From: Devosia crocina
Lineage (GTDB): Bacteria; Pseudomonadota; Alphaproteobacteria; Rhizobiales; Devosiaceae
Assembly: GCF_900116545.1 (NCBI RefSeq)
Contig: NZ_FPCK01000001.1
Coordinates: 1,550,001-1,614,000, forward strand
Direction: 5' to 3'
DNA: 64,000 bases
The notes below the pieces were generated by a model, which had not been told where the DNA came from, ran no database searches, and saw only the letters and a list, made by a program, of their open reading frames with translations. Position numbers and translations under genes: made by a program. Numbering within the stretch: the stretch's first letter is position 1; each line of letters opens with the position of its first letter. Positions 9,477 through 18,019 of the stretch are shown here, in pieces.

Positions 9477-10700
9477 TCACCCCACAGCTGGAGCTTGCCG
9501 CTTCATCTGGCGGAATGCTGGTATGGCAATGGGCGAGAGCGCGGCGGCAAGATAGAGCAGCGCAGTTGCCGTAAGGGCGGCCGCGATCCCAAACCGGTCT
9601 ACCAGAACCCCCGCATAGAGCCCGCCAAACGGCATCAGCGCCCAGGCAAAGGCGCCCACCAGCGCAATCACCCGCCCCACCATCTCCTTGGGGATGCGCT
9701 CAAAAAGAATGGCGTTGATGATCGGGTTGAGAAATCCCGCCGCGCAACCGCTGATCGCCAGGATCGCGAGTGCCGCAGGCATCGGCACTTGATAGGCCAG
9801 CACCAGCATGGGCGTTGGCCCCGCGCATACGAAACCCGCCACATAAACCGGCAATCGAGGCAGCCGTTCGGCAAAGGCCGCAGCCATTGCCGCTCCTGCA
9901 ATGGCGCCACCGGAAAACACCGCGAGGACGATCCCCACCCAGGAGACATCGAGCCCACCGGCCTTCACCCAGACCGGCAGCAGCACCAGCGCAAATCCCT
10001 GATCGAAGAGATTGGTGAAGGCGATCATCACGACGAGCCCGACCAGCACTGGCTCGCGCCGCAACATCGACCAGCCCTGGGCAAGCTCGGCGCCATAGCC
10101 ACTCTTCTCCCTTTCCCCTCCCACAGCCCGCCCCTTCGGCAGCCCCAGACCAATCAGCGCGGCCGATGCGAGAAAAGCTGCCGCATTGACCAGCATGGCC
10201 GTACCCGTTCCCAAAAGGGCGATCAGCACCCCTGCCCCAGCTGCCCCGATCGTTCCCGCCAGCCGCTCGCTGGCACCAAGAACGCCTGCGGCCCGCTCGA
10301 GATTGATTGCCCCCAGCGCGGCAACTTCGGGCACCAGTGCCTGCTTGGCCGCATCGGCAGGCGCTCGCAAGACACCGATCAGCGCAACCGCTGGAATCAG
10401 CACCCAGATCGAGAGCAGACCCATCCAGAAGAGCAAGGGCACAAGGCTCACGGCAAGGGCAGACAGGCAATCGCTCCAAAGAGCAACTCGCCGCGCGCCC
10501 AAGCGGTCTATAAAGGGGCCGCCAAGCGCCTTGGCGATCACGTAGGGCAGCAGTTCCGCCATACCCATCAAACCGGTCAGCACCGGGCTACCCGTTGTCG
10601 TCAGCACCAACCAGGGAATGGCGATGACGGACAGCCGCGTACCGCCGACCGAGGCGACCGTCGCAGCCGCCAGCGCGACCAGCGGCCCCTTGCCGCTCAT
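9477..10700 (-). CDS. MFS transporter
   Basis: This 407-residue protein has about 12 hydrophobic segments and the MFS-3 layout typical of multidrug or siderophore exporters. The cytoplasmic loop after helix 2, GPFIDRLGARRVALWSD, corresponds to motif A. Its ATG overlaps the stop of the upstream ArsR-type regulator by four bases, so the regulator probably controls its own exporter. Substrate is not visible in the sequence. Confidence 0.88.
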   Translation of the reverse strand: MSGKGPLVALAAATVASVGGTRLSVIAIPWLVLTTTGSPVLTGLMGMAELLPYVIAKALGGPFIDRLGARRVALWSDCLSALAVSLVPLLFWMGLLSIWVLIPAVALIGVLRAPADAAKQALVPEVAALGAINLERAAGVLGASERLAGTIGAAGAGVLIALLGTGTAMLVNAAAFLASAALIGLGLPKGRAVGGEREKSGYGAELAQGWSMLRREPVLVGLVVMIAFTNLFDQGFALVLLPVWVKAGGLDVSWVGIVLAVFSGGAIAGAAMAAAFAERLPRLPVYVAGFVCAGPTPMLVLAYQVPMPAALAILAISGCAAGFLNPIINAILFERIPKEMVGRVIALVGAFAWALMPFGGLYAGVLVDRFGIAAALTATALLYLAAALSPIAIPAFRQMKRQAPAVG

Positions 10701-11293
10701 TTACCTGGCTCCACTGTGTCGCGCGGAAAAGCGTGCAACATGATGCTGACCGTTTCGACGCCAGGCTCGCGAACGCTGCCGGGCTTCGGCGCTTCCGCCA
10801 TGGCCTCGCGCAAAACCGCATGCAGCTTTTCGATCAGCGCCTGGGCATCGGCTGCATCGAGGGGGATGATGTAGTCGCTGAAGGTAGATGCCCTGCGCCA
10901 CTCGGGCGTGAGCGTAGCGTGCCGGGCGATGGCGTTCTGCATGTCGGCCATCTGGCTGGCGAGCGCCGCTTCGGTGAAGGCAATCCCTGCATCGAGCGCA
11001 TCGTCGTCCGTTTCGTCCTCAAGCACCGTCGTTGTTTCGTGCCGAGCCCGCCACCAGCGGTCCCGTGCATTGCCGCGTTCGCTGTCTTCCTCGATGAAGC
11101 CGTGCCGCGCAAGCTGACGCAGATGATAGCTGGTCGCTCCGCTATTGAGCCCCATCCTCTCGGCCAGCCGCGTCGCCGTTGCTGGTCCATCGATCCGCAG
11201 CATGCCCAGCATCTTGAGCCGCTGGGGATGGGCGAGCGCGCGTAACGCCATGGCATCAGGTTTAACGCGGCTGATCTCTCGGCGTTCGGACAT
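10697..11293 (-). CDS. ArsR-type winged-helix transcriptional regulator
   Basis: The 198-residue protein has a winged helix-turn-helix at residues 17-90: ALAHPQRLKMLGML, then GPATATRLAERMGLNSGATS as the recognition region and a wing with a GNARDRWWRA segment. The C-terminal half is helical and probably a ligand or dimer domain; no metal-binding Cys cluster is present, so it is not an arsenic-type sensor. It is the first gene of a two-gene operon with the MFS transporter, and is likely its local regulator by inference. Confidence 0.85.
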   Translation of the reverse strand: MSERREISRVKPDAMALRALAHPQRLKMLGMLRIDGPATATRLAERMGLNSGATSYHLRQLARHGFIEEDSERGNARDRWWRARHETTTVLEDETDDDALDAGIAFTEAALASQMADMQNAIARHATLTPEWRRASTFSDYIIPLDAADAQALIEKLHAVLREAMAEAPKPGSVREPGVETVSIMLHAFPRDTVEPGK

Positions 11294-11370
11294 GGCGCAT
11301 CCCCTCCCCTTCAGGGATGCACACTAAACCGCAAACATTTCTTTGCAAAGATGTCTTTGCAATTTCTTGA

Positions 11371-11772
11371 CTAGCGCGCCGCGTCGAAATCCTTCCGCGC
11401 AGCTTCGATGCGGCGGATGGATCCGTTAGCCCATTCGATCAGGTGCCCGAAGGGAACGATCAAGGAATGCCCCAGCCGGGTCAGCCGATACTCCACCGAA
11501 GGCGGCTTGGTGTCGAAGACATGGCGCGAAACTAGGCCATCGCGTTGCAGATCGCGCAGCGTCTGGGTCAGCATCTTCTGGGAAATGTCGGGCACGGCAC
11601 GGTGAAGTTCATTGAACCGCTTGGGCCCACCGGCCAGCGTCATCACCAACAGCATGCTCCACTTGTCGCCGATCTTGTCGAGCACGTCGCGCACCGGACA
11701 GGGACCCGTCGCACCGGCCGCGGCTGCCCAACGCTCGATATAGATCTGGGCTGTTTCCACACCATCCAGCAT
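11371..11772 (-). CDS. HxlR family transcriptional regulator (YtfH-like)
   Basis: The 133-residue protein is a full-length HxlR regulator: [18 protein letters not shown], then [19 protein letters not shown] as the recognition helix and [11 protein letters not shown] in the wing. Cys25 sits at the position that senses thiol-reactive electrophiles in YodB and QorR. It is divergent from a QorB-like quinone oxidoreductase, the same pairing as ytfH/ytfG in E. coli, which suggests it represses that gene until quinone or electrophile stress. Confidence 0.9.
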   Translation of the reverse strand: MLDGVETAQIYIERWAAAAGATGPCPVRDVLDKIGDKWSMLLVMTLAGGPKRFNELHRAVPDISQKMLTQTLRDLQRDGLVSRHVFDTKPPSVEYRLTRLGHSLIVPFGHLIEWANGSIRRIEAARKDFDAAR

Positions 11773-11776
11773 GCAC

Positions 11777-11790
11777 TTACCTCAAGGTAA
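11777..11790. promoter_or_regulatory. Palindrome, candidate HxlR operator
   Basis: TTACCT-AA/TT-AGGTAA type dyad (six-base arms, two-base spacer) located in the divergent hxlR/qorB intergenic region. It overlaps the ribosome site of the HxlR gene, so part of the symmetry may be incidental. A role in autoregulation is inferred only from position. Confidence 0.35.
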
Positions 11791-11917
11791 TCTTCACTCG
11801 AAAAAGTGCCTCCTTTCCAGCAGAGCCGGATACACCTAGATAGCACTCTCCTTTAGATACCTACTCTCCATGCTGCATTGGAGCAAGCGGTTCGAGGCAA
11901 AGCAAACGGAGAATGGA

Positions 11918-12799
11918 ATGAGCAAGTTCAGCAACGCCGCCCTGTTGGTCACCGGAGCCTCTGGCAATCTGGGGCGCCTCGCCGTCGAGGAACTCCTCGC
12001 CCGCGGCGCTACCCGCGTCATCGCCGGTACCCGTGATCCTGCCACGCTTCAGGATCTTGCCGCAAAGGGCGTCGAAGTGCGCAAGCTCGATTTCGACGAT
12101 GCGGCAAGCCTTGCGCCTGCTCTTGCCGGGGTTGAGCGTCTTCTGCTGGTCAGCACCGATGCTGTAGGCCGGCGCGTCGATCAGCAGCGCGCTATCGTTG
12201 AAGCCGCTGCCGCTGCGGGGGTCAAGCACATCGTCTATACCTCTGCGCCTGCCGCCCGCCCTGACCCCGATGCCGGCCTCAACCCGGAACATTTCTGGAC
12301 GGAAGTCGCCATTGCTGCCAGCGGCCTCGACTTTACCATCCTGCGCAATCACATGTATGCGGAGAATACGCTCGCCGATGCGGCGCATGTTGTCTCATCC
12401 GGGCAGCTCTTTGGCCTGATCGGGGATCGCGGCACCTCTTACATCACCCGTGCGGACGCCGCGCGCACCGCCGCAGGCGCGCTCCTGAGCGCCGAGGGCA
12501 AGACGATCGAAGACGTCACAGGCGCGGCCCCCGTGACCAATACCGAGCGGGCGCAGTTGTTCGGTCAGCTGACGGGCAAAACCATTTCGGTCGTGCCGCT
12601 CACCCCCGAGCAGCTCCACAAGGGTCTGGTCGCCGCTGGCCTGCCCGAAGGGTTTGCCGCAGCGCTTGTCGCCTTTCAGCGCGATGCCGTCGCCGGTCAT
12701 CATGGCGTCGTAACCGGCGTAGTCGAGCGCTATTCCGGCCGCAAGCCGACTCCGTTCGGCGCGTTCCTGGCAGAGAACAAGGAGGCGCTCGGCGTCTGA
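11918..12799 (+). CDS. NAD(P)H:quinone oxidoreductase-like, NmrA/SDR family
   Basis: The 293-residue atypical short-chain dehydrogenase has the nucleotide-binding VTGASGNLGRLAVEELL at its N terminus and the VKHIVYTSA segment near residue 105, matching the QorB/YtfG group that reduces quinones with NADPH. The frame is open from 11870, but the ATG at 11918 has GGAG six bases upstream and starts at the first beta strand. Divergence from an HxlR regulator supports the quinone-stress role. The exact substrate remains inferred. Confidence 0.82.
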   Translation: MSKFSNAALLVTGASGNLGRLAVEELLARGATRVIAGTRDPATLQDLAAKGVEVRKLDFDDAASLAPALAGVERLLLVSTDAVGRRVDQQRAIVEAAAAAGVKHIVYTSAPAARPDPDAGLNPEHFWTEVAIAASGLDFTILRNHMYAENTLADAAHVVSSGQLFGLIGDRGTSYITRADAARTAAGALLSAEGKTIEDVTGAAPVTNTERAQLFGQLTGKTISVVPLTPEQLHKGLVAAGLPEGFAAALVAFQRDAVAGHHGVVTGVVERYSGRKPTPFGAFLAENKEALGV

Positions 12800-12814
12800 T
12801 CGCCAGTCCCACCC

Positions 12815-12847
12815 CGCCCTGCTGCCGTTACGACCGGCAGCAGGGCG
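12815..12847. terminator. Strong hairpin after the quinone oxidoreductase gene
   Basis: A perfect 13-base stem (12815-12827 with 12835-12847) with a 7-base loop lies 15 bases past the stop codon. It lacks a T tract on either strand, so it may end transcription inefficiently or protect the 3' end of the transcript. Confidence 0.55.
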
Positions 12848-12937
12848 TGAGGCCAGACACCGGCAAATGCTGGACGCACCAGAACGAAACGCCTAGACAA
12901 TTGAACCGGGTGGCGCTCAACGCGGAGTCGGGTCTCG

Positions 12938-15313
12938 GTGTCTTCTTCTTCTTCCTGGTTCAAGCGTTTTATTGCCCGCCTCACTCAAGATCGCTCCATC
13001 GGTTTCGGCTTTGAATATCTGGGGCTCTCGACCGTCCGCTATCCGCGCCTGATGGCGCTGGCGGTGATCGCATTTTCGATCCTCTGCTTTGCGCAAATCC
13101 CACGCGCCAATGTCGATGGCGACCTGCTGCGCGTCTACGCCCATTCGGGGCACTACTACGACGCCTATGAACGTCTCTCCGATACGTTCGGCACCTTCGA
13201 AAATGACATCTATGTCATGGTCAATGCGCCGAACCTCGTTGACCCCGAGGTGATCGAGACCGCGCGCAGCCTCGCTTTCGATCTCGAGCTCAACGACTAC
13301 GCCGTGGGCACCATGTCGCCTTTTACCCTGCGCAAGCCTGATGGCGCCGGTGGGTCGGCGCCCGCCGTGCCGGAGGGCATGCTCACGCCGGATGAAGTGG
13401 CCTTCGCCCTCACCGACCTGCAGCAGCACGATCCGATGATGCGCAACCTGATCACGCCCGACCTCGAAGGCGTCGTCATCATCGTTTTCCCCAATCAGGA
13501 AATGGTCAGCCAGAACGGCAGCAAGGCGATGATCGACAGCCTGCGCGAAACGCTGGCGTTTTACGAGGACAGCGCCCTTTCGATCGAGCTGACCGGTCCG
13601 CCCGTCTGGACCTCGGAGATGCTCAATGCCGCAGTGGACGATCAGATCAAGTTCACCGTCTATGGCTTCGGCCTCGGCGCTTTCATCGCGCTTTTCGCCC
13701 TCCGCTCGTTCTGGGGCGCCATCCTGGTGGCTGCAACGCCCTTCGTGGCCGTGGCCTGGTCCATCGGCACGGTTCTGCTGCTCTTTGGCTCCTTCTCCTT
13801 TCTCACCATCATCGTTACCACGCTTGTCCTCGTCATGGCCTTCGCGGAGTCGATGTTCTTCGTGTTCAACTGGCTGGCCTATTGGCGCGACGGCATGGAG
13901 CCGAACAAGGCGGTGGATACGACGCTCAAGCTCGTCGGCCCGGCCACGGCGCTGACCACGCTGACAACCCTGGTCGCCTTTGCATCGCTCTATGTGTCGC
14001 CCGGTCAGGGCGTGCAGGAATTTGCGCTGGCGGGCGCTGTCGGCTGCGTCATCATGTTCGTCTGTCTGATGACCGTCATGCCGCTGCTGCTCAAGCTAGC
14101 CGTCCGCCTTGGCTTCAAGGCACCCAAGGCGCCTAATTTCGCTCTCAGCGCCCCCGTGCCGCTGGCTCTCGGCCTCGCCATGCGCTACGGCCGCCCCTTC
14201 TCGGCGCTGGCGCTTGTCGTCACCATTCTCCTGGTCATCCCCTTCTTCCTCATCCAGCCTCGCTTTTCCTTTGAGGATTTCATGACCGAGGGCTCGACAG
14301 CCCTTAGCGCAGCGGAAAGCATCGACCAGGGCGTTGGTGGGGTCGCGCCATTCTATGTCCGCGTGCCGCTTCAGGAGCGGGATCCCAATGTCGGCCCGCA
14401 GGATTTCGAGACGATCCGCACGGTGCACGAGATCGTCGAGGCCGAGCTGGGTGAAAACAAGGTCATCTCTGCAGCCAGCCTCACCAATTACACCGACAGC
14501 GGTTTTTCGCGGCAGGAGGTGTTCGACGCCGTCGGCCCCTTCATGCGCAAGCGCTTCGTGACCGATGACGGCAGCCAGGCCCTCGTCACCGGCTTCATGC
14601 CCACGATCATCGAGAGCCAGGCGCTCAAGGACATCGTCGCTCGCATCGAAACCGAAATAGCCCAAGCCGGCATCAGCGGCGCCGAGGTGGGGGGCTTCCG
14701 CGTTCTCACCACCTTTGCGACCGACGACATCGTGCGCTCGCTGCAGATCTCGCTGGCCGCCAGCGTGTTTCTCAATCTGGTGCTGATCGGGGTAGCTTTC
14801 GGCTCGCTGCGCATCGCCCTCATCTCCGCCGTGCCCAACATGTTCCCGATCCTGGGCACCCAGGCCTACCTCTGGGCGTCCGGTGCCGGACTGCAACTGA
14901 CCAGCGTGATGGCCCTGACCATCGCTTTTGGCATCGCGGTCAATGATACGATCCACATGCTATCCCACTATATGCACGGTCGGCGCGAGGAGCAGCGCGA
15001 GCACCTTGAGGCGGTGCGCCATACGCTGAACAGGATCGGGGGCGCCATCATAGCGACCACCGTGATCCTTTGCGCCGGCACCATCATCGTCGCTTTCTCG
15101 GAGCTGCCGCAGGTCGCCTTGTTCGGCACGCTGTTCGTGCTTTCGCTCGCGCTGGCGCTGATCGGCGACCTCTTCATGCTGCCCTCGCTGCTGGTAGCCG
15201 CATCGCGCTGGCTGCAGAACCTGACATCGATCCGCATCCGCACCGCCGACCACGTGCCGACCCCGGACGATCCATCCGGCGATACCGATACGCGGCTCAA
15301 GCCGGGCGAGTAG
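12938..15313 (+). CDS. RND-superfamily (MMPL) exporter
   Basis: The 791-residue protein has the two-fold MMPL/patched layout: one helix near residue 40, a large periplasmic loop (about 60-225), five helices ending near 390, then helix 7 near 425, a second loop, and five more helices ending near 755. The GIAVNDTIHMLSHYMHG segment near 670 is the conserved helix-10 Asp motif. Single-protein exporters of this kind move lipids, hopanoids or hydrophobic compounds. It starts with GTG and no clear partner is adjacent, so the substrate is unknown. Confidence 0.88.
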   Translation: MSSSSSWFKRFIARLTQDRSIGFGFEYLGLSTVRYPRLMALAVIAFSILCFAQIPRANVDGDLLRVYAHSGHYYDAYERLSDTFGTFENDIYVMVNAPNLVDPEVIETARSLAFDLELNDYAVGTMSPFTLRKPDGAGGSAPAVPEGMLTPDEVAFALTDLQQHDPMMRNLITPDLEGVVIIVFPNQEMVSQNGSKAMIDSLRETLAFYEDSALSIELTGPPVWTSEMLNAAVDDQIKFTVYGFGLGAFIALFALRSFWGAILVAATPFVAVAWSIGTVLLLFGSFSFLTIIVTTLVLVMAFAESMFFVFNWLAYWRDGMEPNKAVDTTLKLVGPATALTTLTTLVAFASLYVSPGQGVQEFALAGAVGCVIMFVCLMTVMPLLLKLAVRLGFKAPKAPNFALSAPVPLALGLAMRYGRPFSALALVVTILLVIPFFLIQPRFSFEDFMTEGSTALSAAESIDQGVGGVAPFYVRVPLQERDPNVGPQDFETIRTVHEIVEAELGENKVISAASLTNYTDSGFSRQEVFDAVGPFMRKRFVTDDGSQALVTGFMPTIIESQALKDIVARIETEIAQAGISGAEVGGFRVLTTFATDDIVRSLQISLAASVFLNLVLIGVAFGSLRIALISAVPNMFPILGTQAYLWASGAGLQLTSVMALTIAFGIAVNDTIHMLSHYMHGRREEQREHLEAVRHTLNRIGGAIIATTVILCAGTIIVAFSELPQVALFGTLFVLSLALALIGDLFMLPSLLVAASRWLQNLTSIRIRTADHVPTPDDPSGDTDTRLKPGE

Positions 15314-15488
15314 ATCTGCTTGCCGCCGCAGGGAAGCTAAAGCTACTCTGGCCAACGATGATTCAGGTTGAACCGGAAGTGAAGCAATCACTTTCGCGAC
15401 ATCCGGCCCGGCTTTTCACCGAAGCGGGATAATCTGGCCGGCGCTGACATGCCGGGGGGCTTGTTGTGACACTTGGAGGCTTTGCACT

Positions 15489-16016
15489 ATGATTGTTCTT
15501 GGACCCCTGTCCCGTGCCGCTGCACTGGCAGGTCTCCTTTTGACGGCCGGATTGACCGCTGCGCCCGCTTATGCCGGCCCTGCCGAGGTCGCCCTGCTCA
15601 AATCCTATATCGGGGAGTGGCGCGGCCGCGGAACGGTGGTCGGCGCCTCGACCGAATCCGTCGTCTGCCGCCTGACGCTGAGCCAGGGCAATCAGGACAA
15701 GGTCAATTACAATGGCCGCTGCACCCTGGCCGGCACCAACTTGTCGGTCGCTGGCACCCTAGCCTATGTCGACGCCAACCGGCGCTTCGAGGCGGCCATG
15801 ACCTCCAATGCCACCTTCAGCGGTGTCGCGGTTGGCCAGAAGCGGGGTAATGGCCTCGTCTTCAACCTGCGCGAGCGCACGCCGGATGAAGAGGGCAAGG
15901 ACATGAACATCTCGGCCCAGATTGCGCTTAATGGCGATGCGATCAGCGTCGGCTTCGATGTGGTCTATGTCGAATCCGGCGACAGCCTCAAGGCCCAGGT
16001 TCCGTTCAGCCGCTAA
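15489..16016 (+). CDS. Secreted conserved hypothetical protein
   Basis: The 175-residue product starts after a CTTGGAGG ribosome site and has a signal peptide of about 29 residues ending in APAYA. The mature part is rich in alternating beta pattern with [11 protein letters not shown] near its start and a pair of Cys residues (about 58 and 76) that could form a disulfide. The layout suggests a small beta barrel in the periplasm. I recognise no characterised family member. Confidence 0.7.
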   Translation: MIVLGPLSRAAALAGLLLTAGLTAAPAYAGPAEVALLKSYIGEWRGRGTVVGASTESVVCRLTLSQGNQDKVNYNGRCTLAGTNLSVAGTLAYVDANRRFEAAMTSNATFSGVAVGQKRGNGLVFNLRERTPDEEGKDMNISAQIALNGDAISVGFDVVYVESGDSLKAQVPFSR

Positions 16017-16113
16017 TCGGCGCGTTCCGGCGGGCGGCCACCGGTTGCCCGCTTCGCCGCCGCGCCACAGTGTTCGGGCTGGTCAACACGGGCGCTCCAG
16101 CCAGGGAAACCGT

Positions 16114-16554
16114 ATGCGCGCTCTTGTTCAACGCGTCTCGTCCGCCTCGGTCGCCGTCAACGATGTGGTCACCGGCGAAATCGCTCGGGGGCTTCTGGTG
16201 CTGGTCTGCGCCATGGAGGGCGATACCGGGGATCAGGCGCAGTGGTTGGCCGCCAAGATCGCCAAACTTCGGATCTTCGCCGACGACGTGGGCAAGATGA
16301 ACCGGTCGCTGCTCGATGTGAACGGTGCAGCACTCGTCGTCAGCCAGTTCACTCTAGCTGCCGATACACGCGGCAACCGTCCGGGATTTTCACGGGCAGC
16401 CCGCCCAGATCTCGGCCTTGTGCTTTACGAGCATTTTTCCGCCTCGCTGGCCGCCGCTGGCGTCGCCGTCGCCAATGGCGTCTTTGGAGCGGACATGCAG
16501 GTCGCCCTCGTCAATGACGGGCCGGTCACCATCTGGCTGGACACCGCTCAATGA
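16114..16554 (+). CDS. dtd: D-aminoacyl-tRNA deacylase
   Basis: Dtd hydrolyses D-aminoacyl-tRNAs and glycyl-tRNA(Ala), keeping D-residues out of proteins. The 146-residue protein has the usual family length, opens [13 protein letters not shown], and carries both active-site motifs: [10 protein letters not shown] near residue 77 and the cross-subunit [11 protein letters not shown] near 134. The frame is open further upstream but the ATG at 16114 gives the exact family N terminus. It overlaps the next gene by four bases. Confidence 0.95.
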   Translation: MRALVQRVSSASVAVNDVVTGEIARGLLVLVCAMEGDTGDQAQWLAAKIAKLRIFADDVGKMNRSLLDVNGAALVVSQFTLAADTRGNRPGFSRAARPDLGLVLYEHFSASLAAAGVAVANGVFGADMQVALVNDGPVTIWLDTAQ

Positions 16555-16958
16555 CCAATCCGCCTGAGGTCGCGGCCAATCGGCTGGTTCGCGTCCTTTA
16601 TCTTCTCGCCGGCCTTGTCCTTCTGGGGCTCGGTATCATCGGTGCCTTTCTGCCGCTGATGCCGACAACGATCTTTCTGATCCTTGCTGCCTGGTGCTTT
16701 TCCCGCTCGTCCCGGCGGCTCGAAGCCTGGTTGCTGGGGCACCGCTATCTCGGCCCCACCATCGTCAATTGGCGCCGCCATGGCGTCATTCCGCCCCGCG
16801 CTAAAATCCTCGCCTGCCTTGGCATGGCTTCGGGCTTCGCCATCTTCTGGCTTGGCGCTCAACCCGACGTCTGGCTGCTTGTTGTGGTTGGCCTGTGCCT
16901 TGGCGCCTGCGCGTGGTTCGTGCTCAGCCGCCCGTCCGCCCCGCGCCCGCCAAAATAA
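16551..16958 (+). CDS. DUF454 (YbaN-like) inner-membrane protein
   Basis: The 135-residue protein matches the DUF454 family: two close N-terminal helices containing [13 protein letters not shown], the conserved [15 protein letters not shown] with a cytoplasmic basic patch, and two helices near the C terminus. Function of the family is not established. It starts in an ATGA overlap with dtd, so the two are co-translated, and it ends at the ssb terminator. Confidence 0.88.
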   Translation: MTNPPEVAANRLVRVLYLLAGLVLLGLGIIGAFLPLMPTTIFLILAAWCFSRSSRRLEAWLLGHRYLGPTIVNWRRHGVIPPRAKILACLGMASGFAIFWLGAQPDVWLLVVVGLCLGACAWFVLSRPSAPRPPK

Positions 16959-16981
16959 AAAGGGCCGCTTACGCGACCCTC
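16952..16981 (-). terminator. Terminator after ssb
   Basis: On the minus strand an AGGGTCGC/GCGGCCCT stem with a 4-base loop (16961-16980, one mismatch) is followed by TTTTTATTTT. It overlaps the stop codon of the convergent DUF454 gene. Confidence 0.75.
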
Positions 16982-16993
16982 CTCAAGACACAC

Positions 16994-17503
16994 TCAGAAC
17001 GGAATATCGTCATCGAGCCCGCCGGGCTCAAAGGCCGGCGCATTGGACGATGGACGACGGCCGCCGCCGCCACCGGAATTGTTGCTGACGCCGCGGAAGC
17101 CGCCATCGTCATTGCCGCCGCGATAGCCGCTGCCTTCGCCGGCATTGTCGCCGCGACCGTCGAGCAGCACCATCGACGCGTTGAAGCCCTGCAGCACGAT
17201 TTCGGTCGAATACTTGTCCTGCCCGGACTGGTCCTGCCATTTGCGGGTCTGCAACTGGCCTTCGAGATAAACCTTGCTGCCCTTGCGCAGATACTGCTCG
17301 GCAACCTTGGCGAGGCCTTCCGAGAAGATCACCACGCGATGCCACTCGGTCTTTTCGCGCTGCTCGCCGGTATTGCGGTCGCGCCAGCGCTCCGAGGTTG
17401 CCACGGACAGGTTCACCACCTTGCCGCCGCTGGGCAAGTTGCGCACCTCGGGCTCGTTGCCCAGATTGCCGACCAGAATGACCTTGTTCACACTGCCTGC
17501 CAT
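16994..17503 (-). CDS. ssb: Single-stranded DNA-binding protein
   Basis: SSB coats single-stranded DNA in replication and repair and recruits partners through its C-terminal tip. The 169-residue protein has the OB fold (residues 1-110, opening [18 protein letters not shown]), a Gly/Asn-rich linker, and the canonical acidic tip DDDIPF. It is divergent from uvrA, and its upstream region holds a LexA-type box over a good promoter, so it is probably SOS-inducible. Confidence 0.97.
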   Translation of the reverse strand: MAGSVNKVILVGNLGNEPEVRNLPSGGKVVNLSVATSERWRDRNTGEQREKTEWHRVVIFSEGLAKVAEQYLRKGSKVYLEGQLQTRKWQDQSGQDKYSTEIVLQGFNASMVLLDGRGDNAGEGSGYRGGNDDGGFRGVSNNSGGGGGRRPSSNAPAFEPGGLDDDIPF

Positions 17504-17658
17504 GGTCTCGTCCTTCTCGATTCAGTTCCGGCTCGCCTGAGGGCTCGGAACGCTCACATCCCACAATCAATGCTGCATCCGCTCAGGCGCGGAATGGACT
17601 GCACAGCGGTCGCGCACCCTAGCGTCTCCACGCGAACCCGGCGAGCCCCCCGCGTAAC

Positions 17659-17693
17659 GTTCTCTTTATGTTCCACCTCTTCAGGAGAGTCAA
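17659..17693 (-). promoter_or_regulatory. SOS promoter for ssb: LexA box over -10
   Basis: On the minus strand TTGACT (17688-17693), a 17-base spacer and CATAAA (17665-17670) form a promoter about 160 bases before the ssb start. The alphaproteobacterial LexA box GAAC-N7-GAAC (17659-17673) overlaps the -10 element. Box and promoter are directly visible; LexA binding is inferred from the known consensus. Confidence 0.8.
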
Positions 17694-17824
17694 TGTGCCA
17701 CGCACGATTGCTCTACTGACACCGGTTGTCAGCAACGATCCCGCATCTGCCTCCGGCGAAAGCCTCCAGCTCTTTTTCTCTCCCCGGCGGCTCCGAGCAC
17801 CGGCGAGGAGGGGCAGCGCGCCTC

Positions 17825-17855
17825 TTGACCGATCCCTCGCGTTCTACTTATGTTC
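17825..17855 (+). promoter_or_regulatory. SOS promoter for uvrA: LexA box over -10
   Basis: TTGACC (17825-17830) with a 17-18 base spacer and a TTATGT/TATGTT -10 reads toward uvrA. A second LexA box, GTTC-N7-GTTC (17841-17855), covers the -10 region. It is separate from the ssb box 170 bases away, so each divergent gene appears to have its own operator. Confidence 0.78.
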
Positions 17856-18019
17856 GTTCCGGCAAGAGGCGATGCTGTGATCAACCGTTTGTTCGGCCAT
17901 GCGCTATACGCGCTTGCGAAAGTCCCGTTGCGCACCTATTTCTCGGGTCTTCCCGCTGCCACGCCCCAATGTGACCTCCGCCGTCGTGCTGCTTGCGGCG
18001 CACCGAGCCATGGACTGAT

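Larger units (their letters stand above)
17504..18019. other. Long divergent ssb/uvrA regulatory region
   Basis: About 515 bases without a convincing gene. It holds the two opposed LexA-box promoters and leaders of roughly 150 bases on each side. A 70-codon frame at 17668-17880 begins inside one LexA box and lacks a ribosome site, so I do not call it. Confidence 0.6.

Noticed and set aside
17668..17880. 70-codon frame between ssb and uvrA
   Set aside because: Its ATG lies in a LexA box and it has no ribosome site; it crosses the uvrA promoter.
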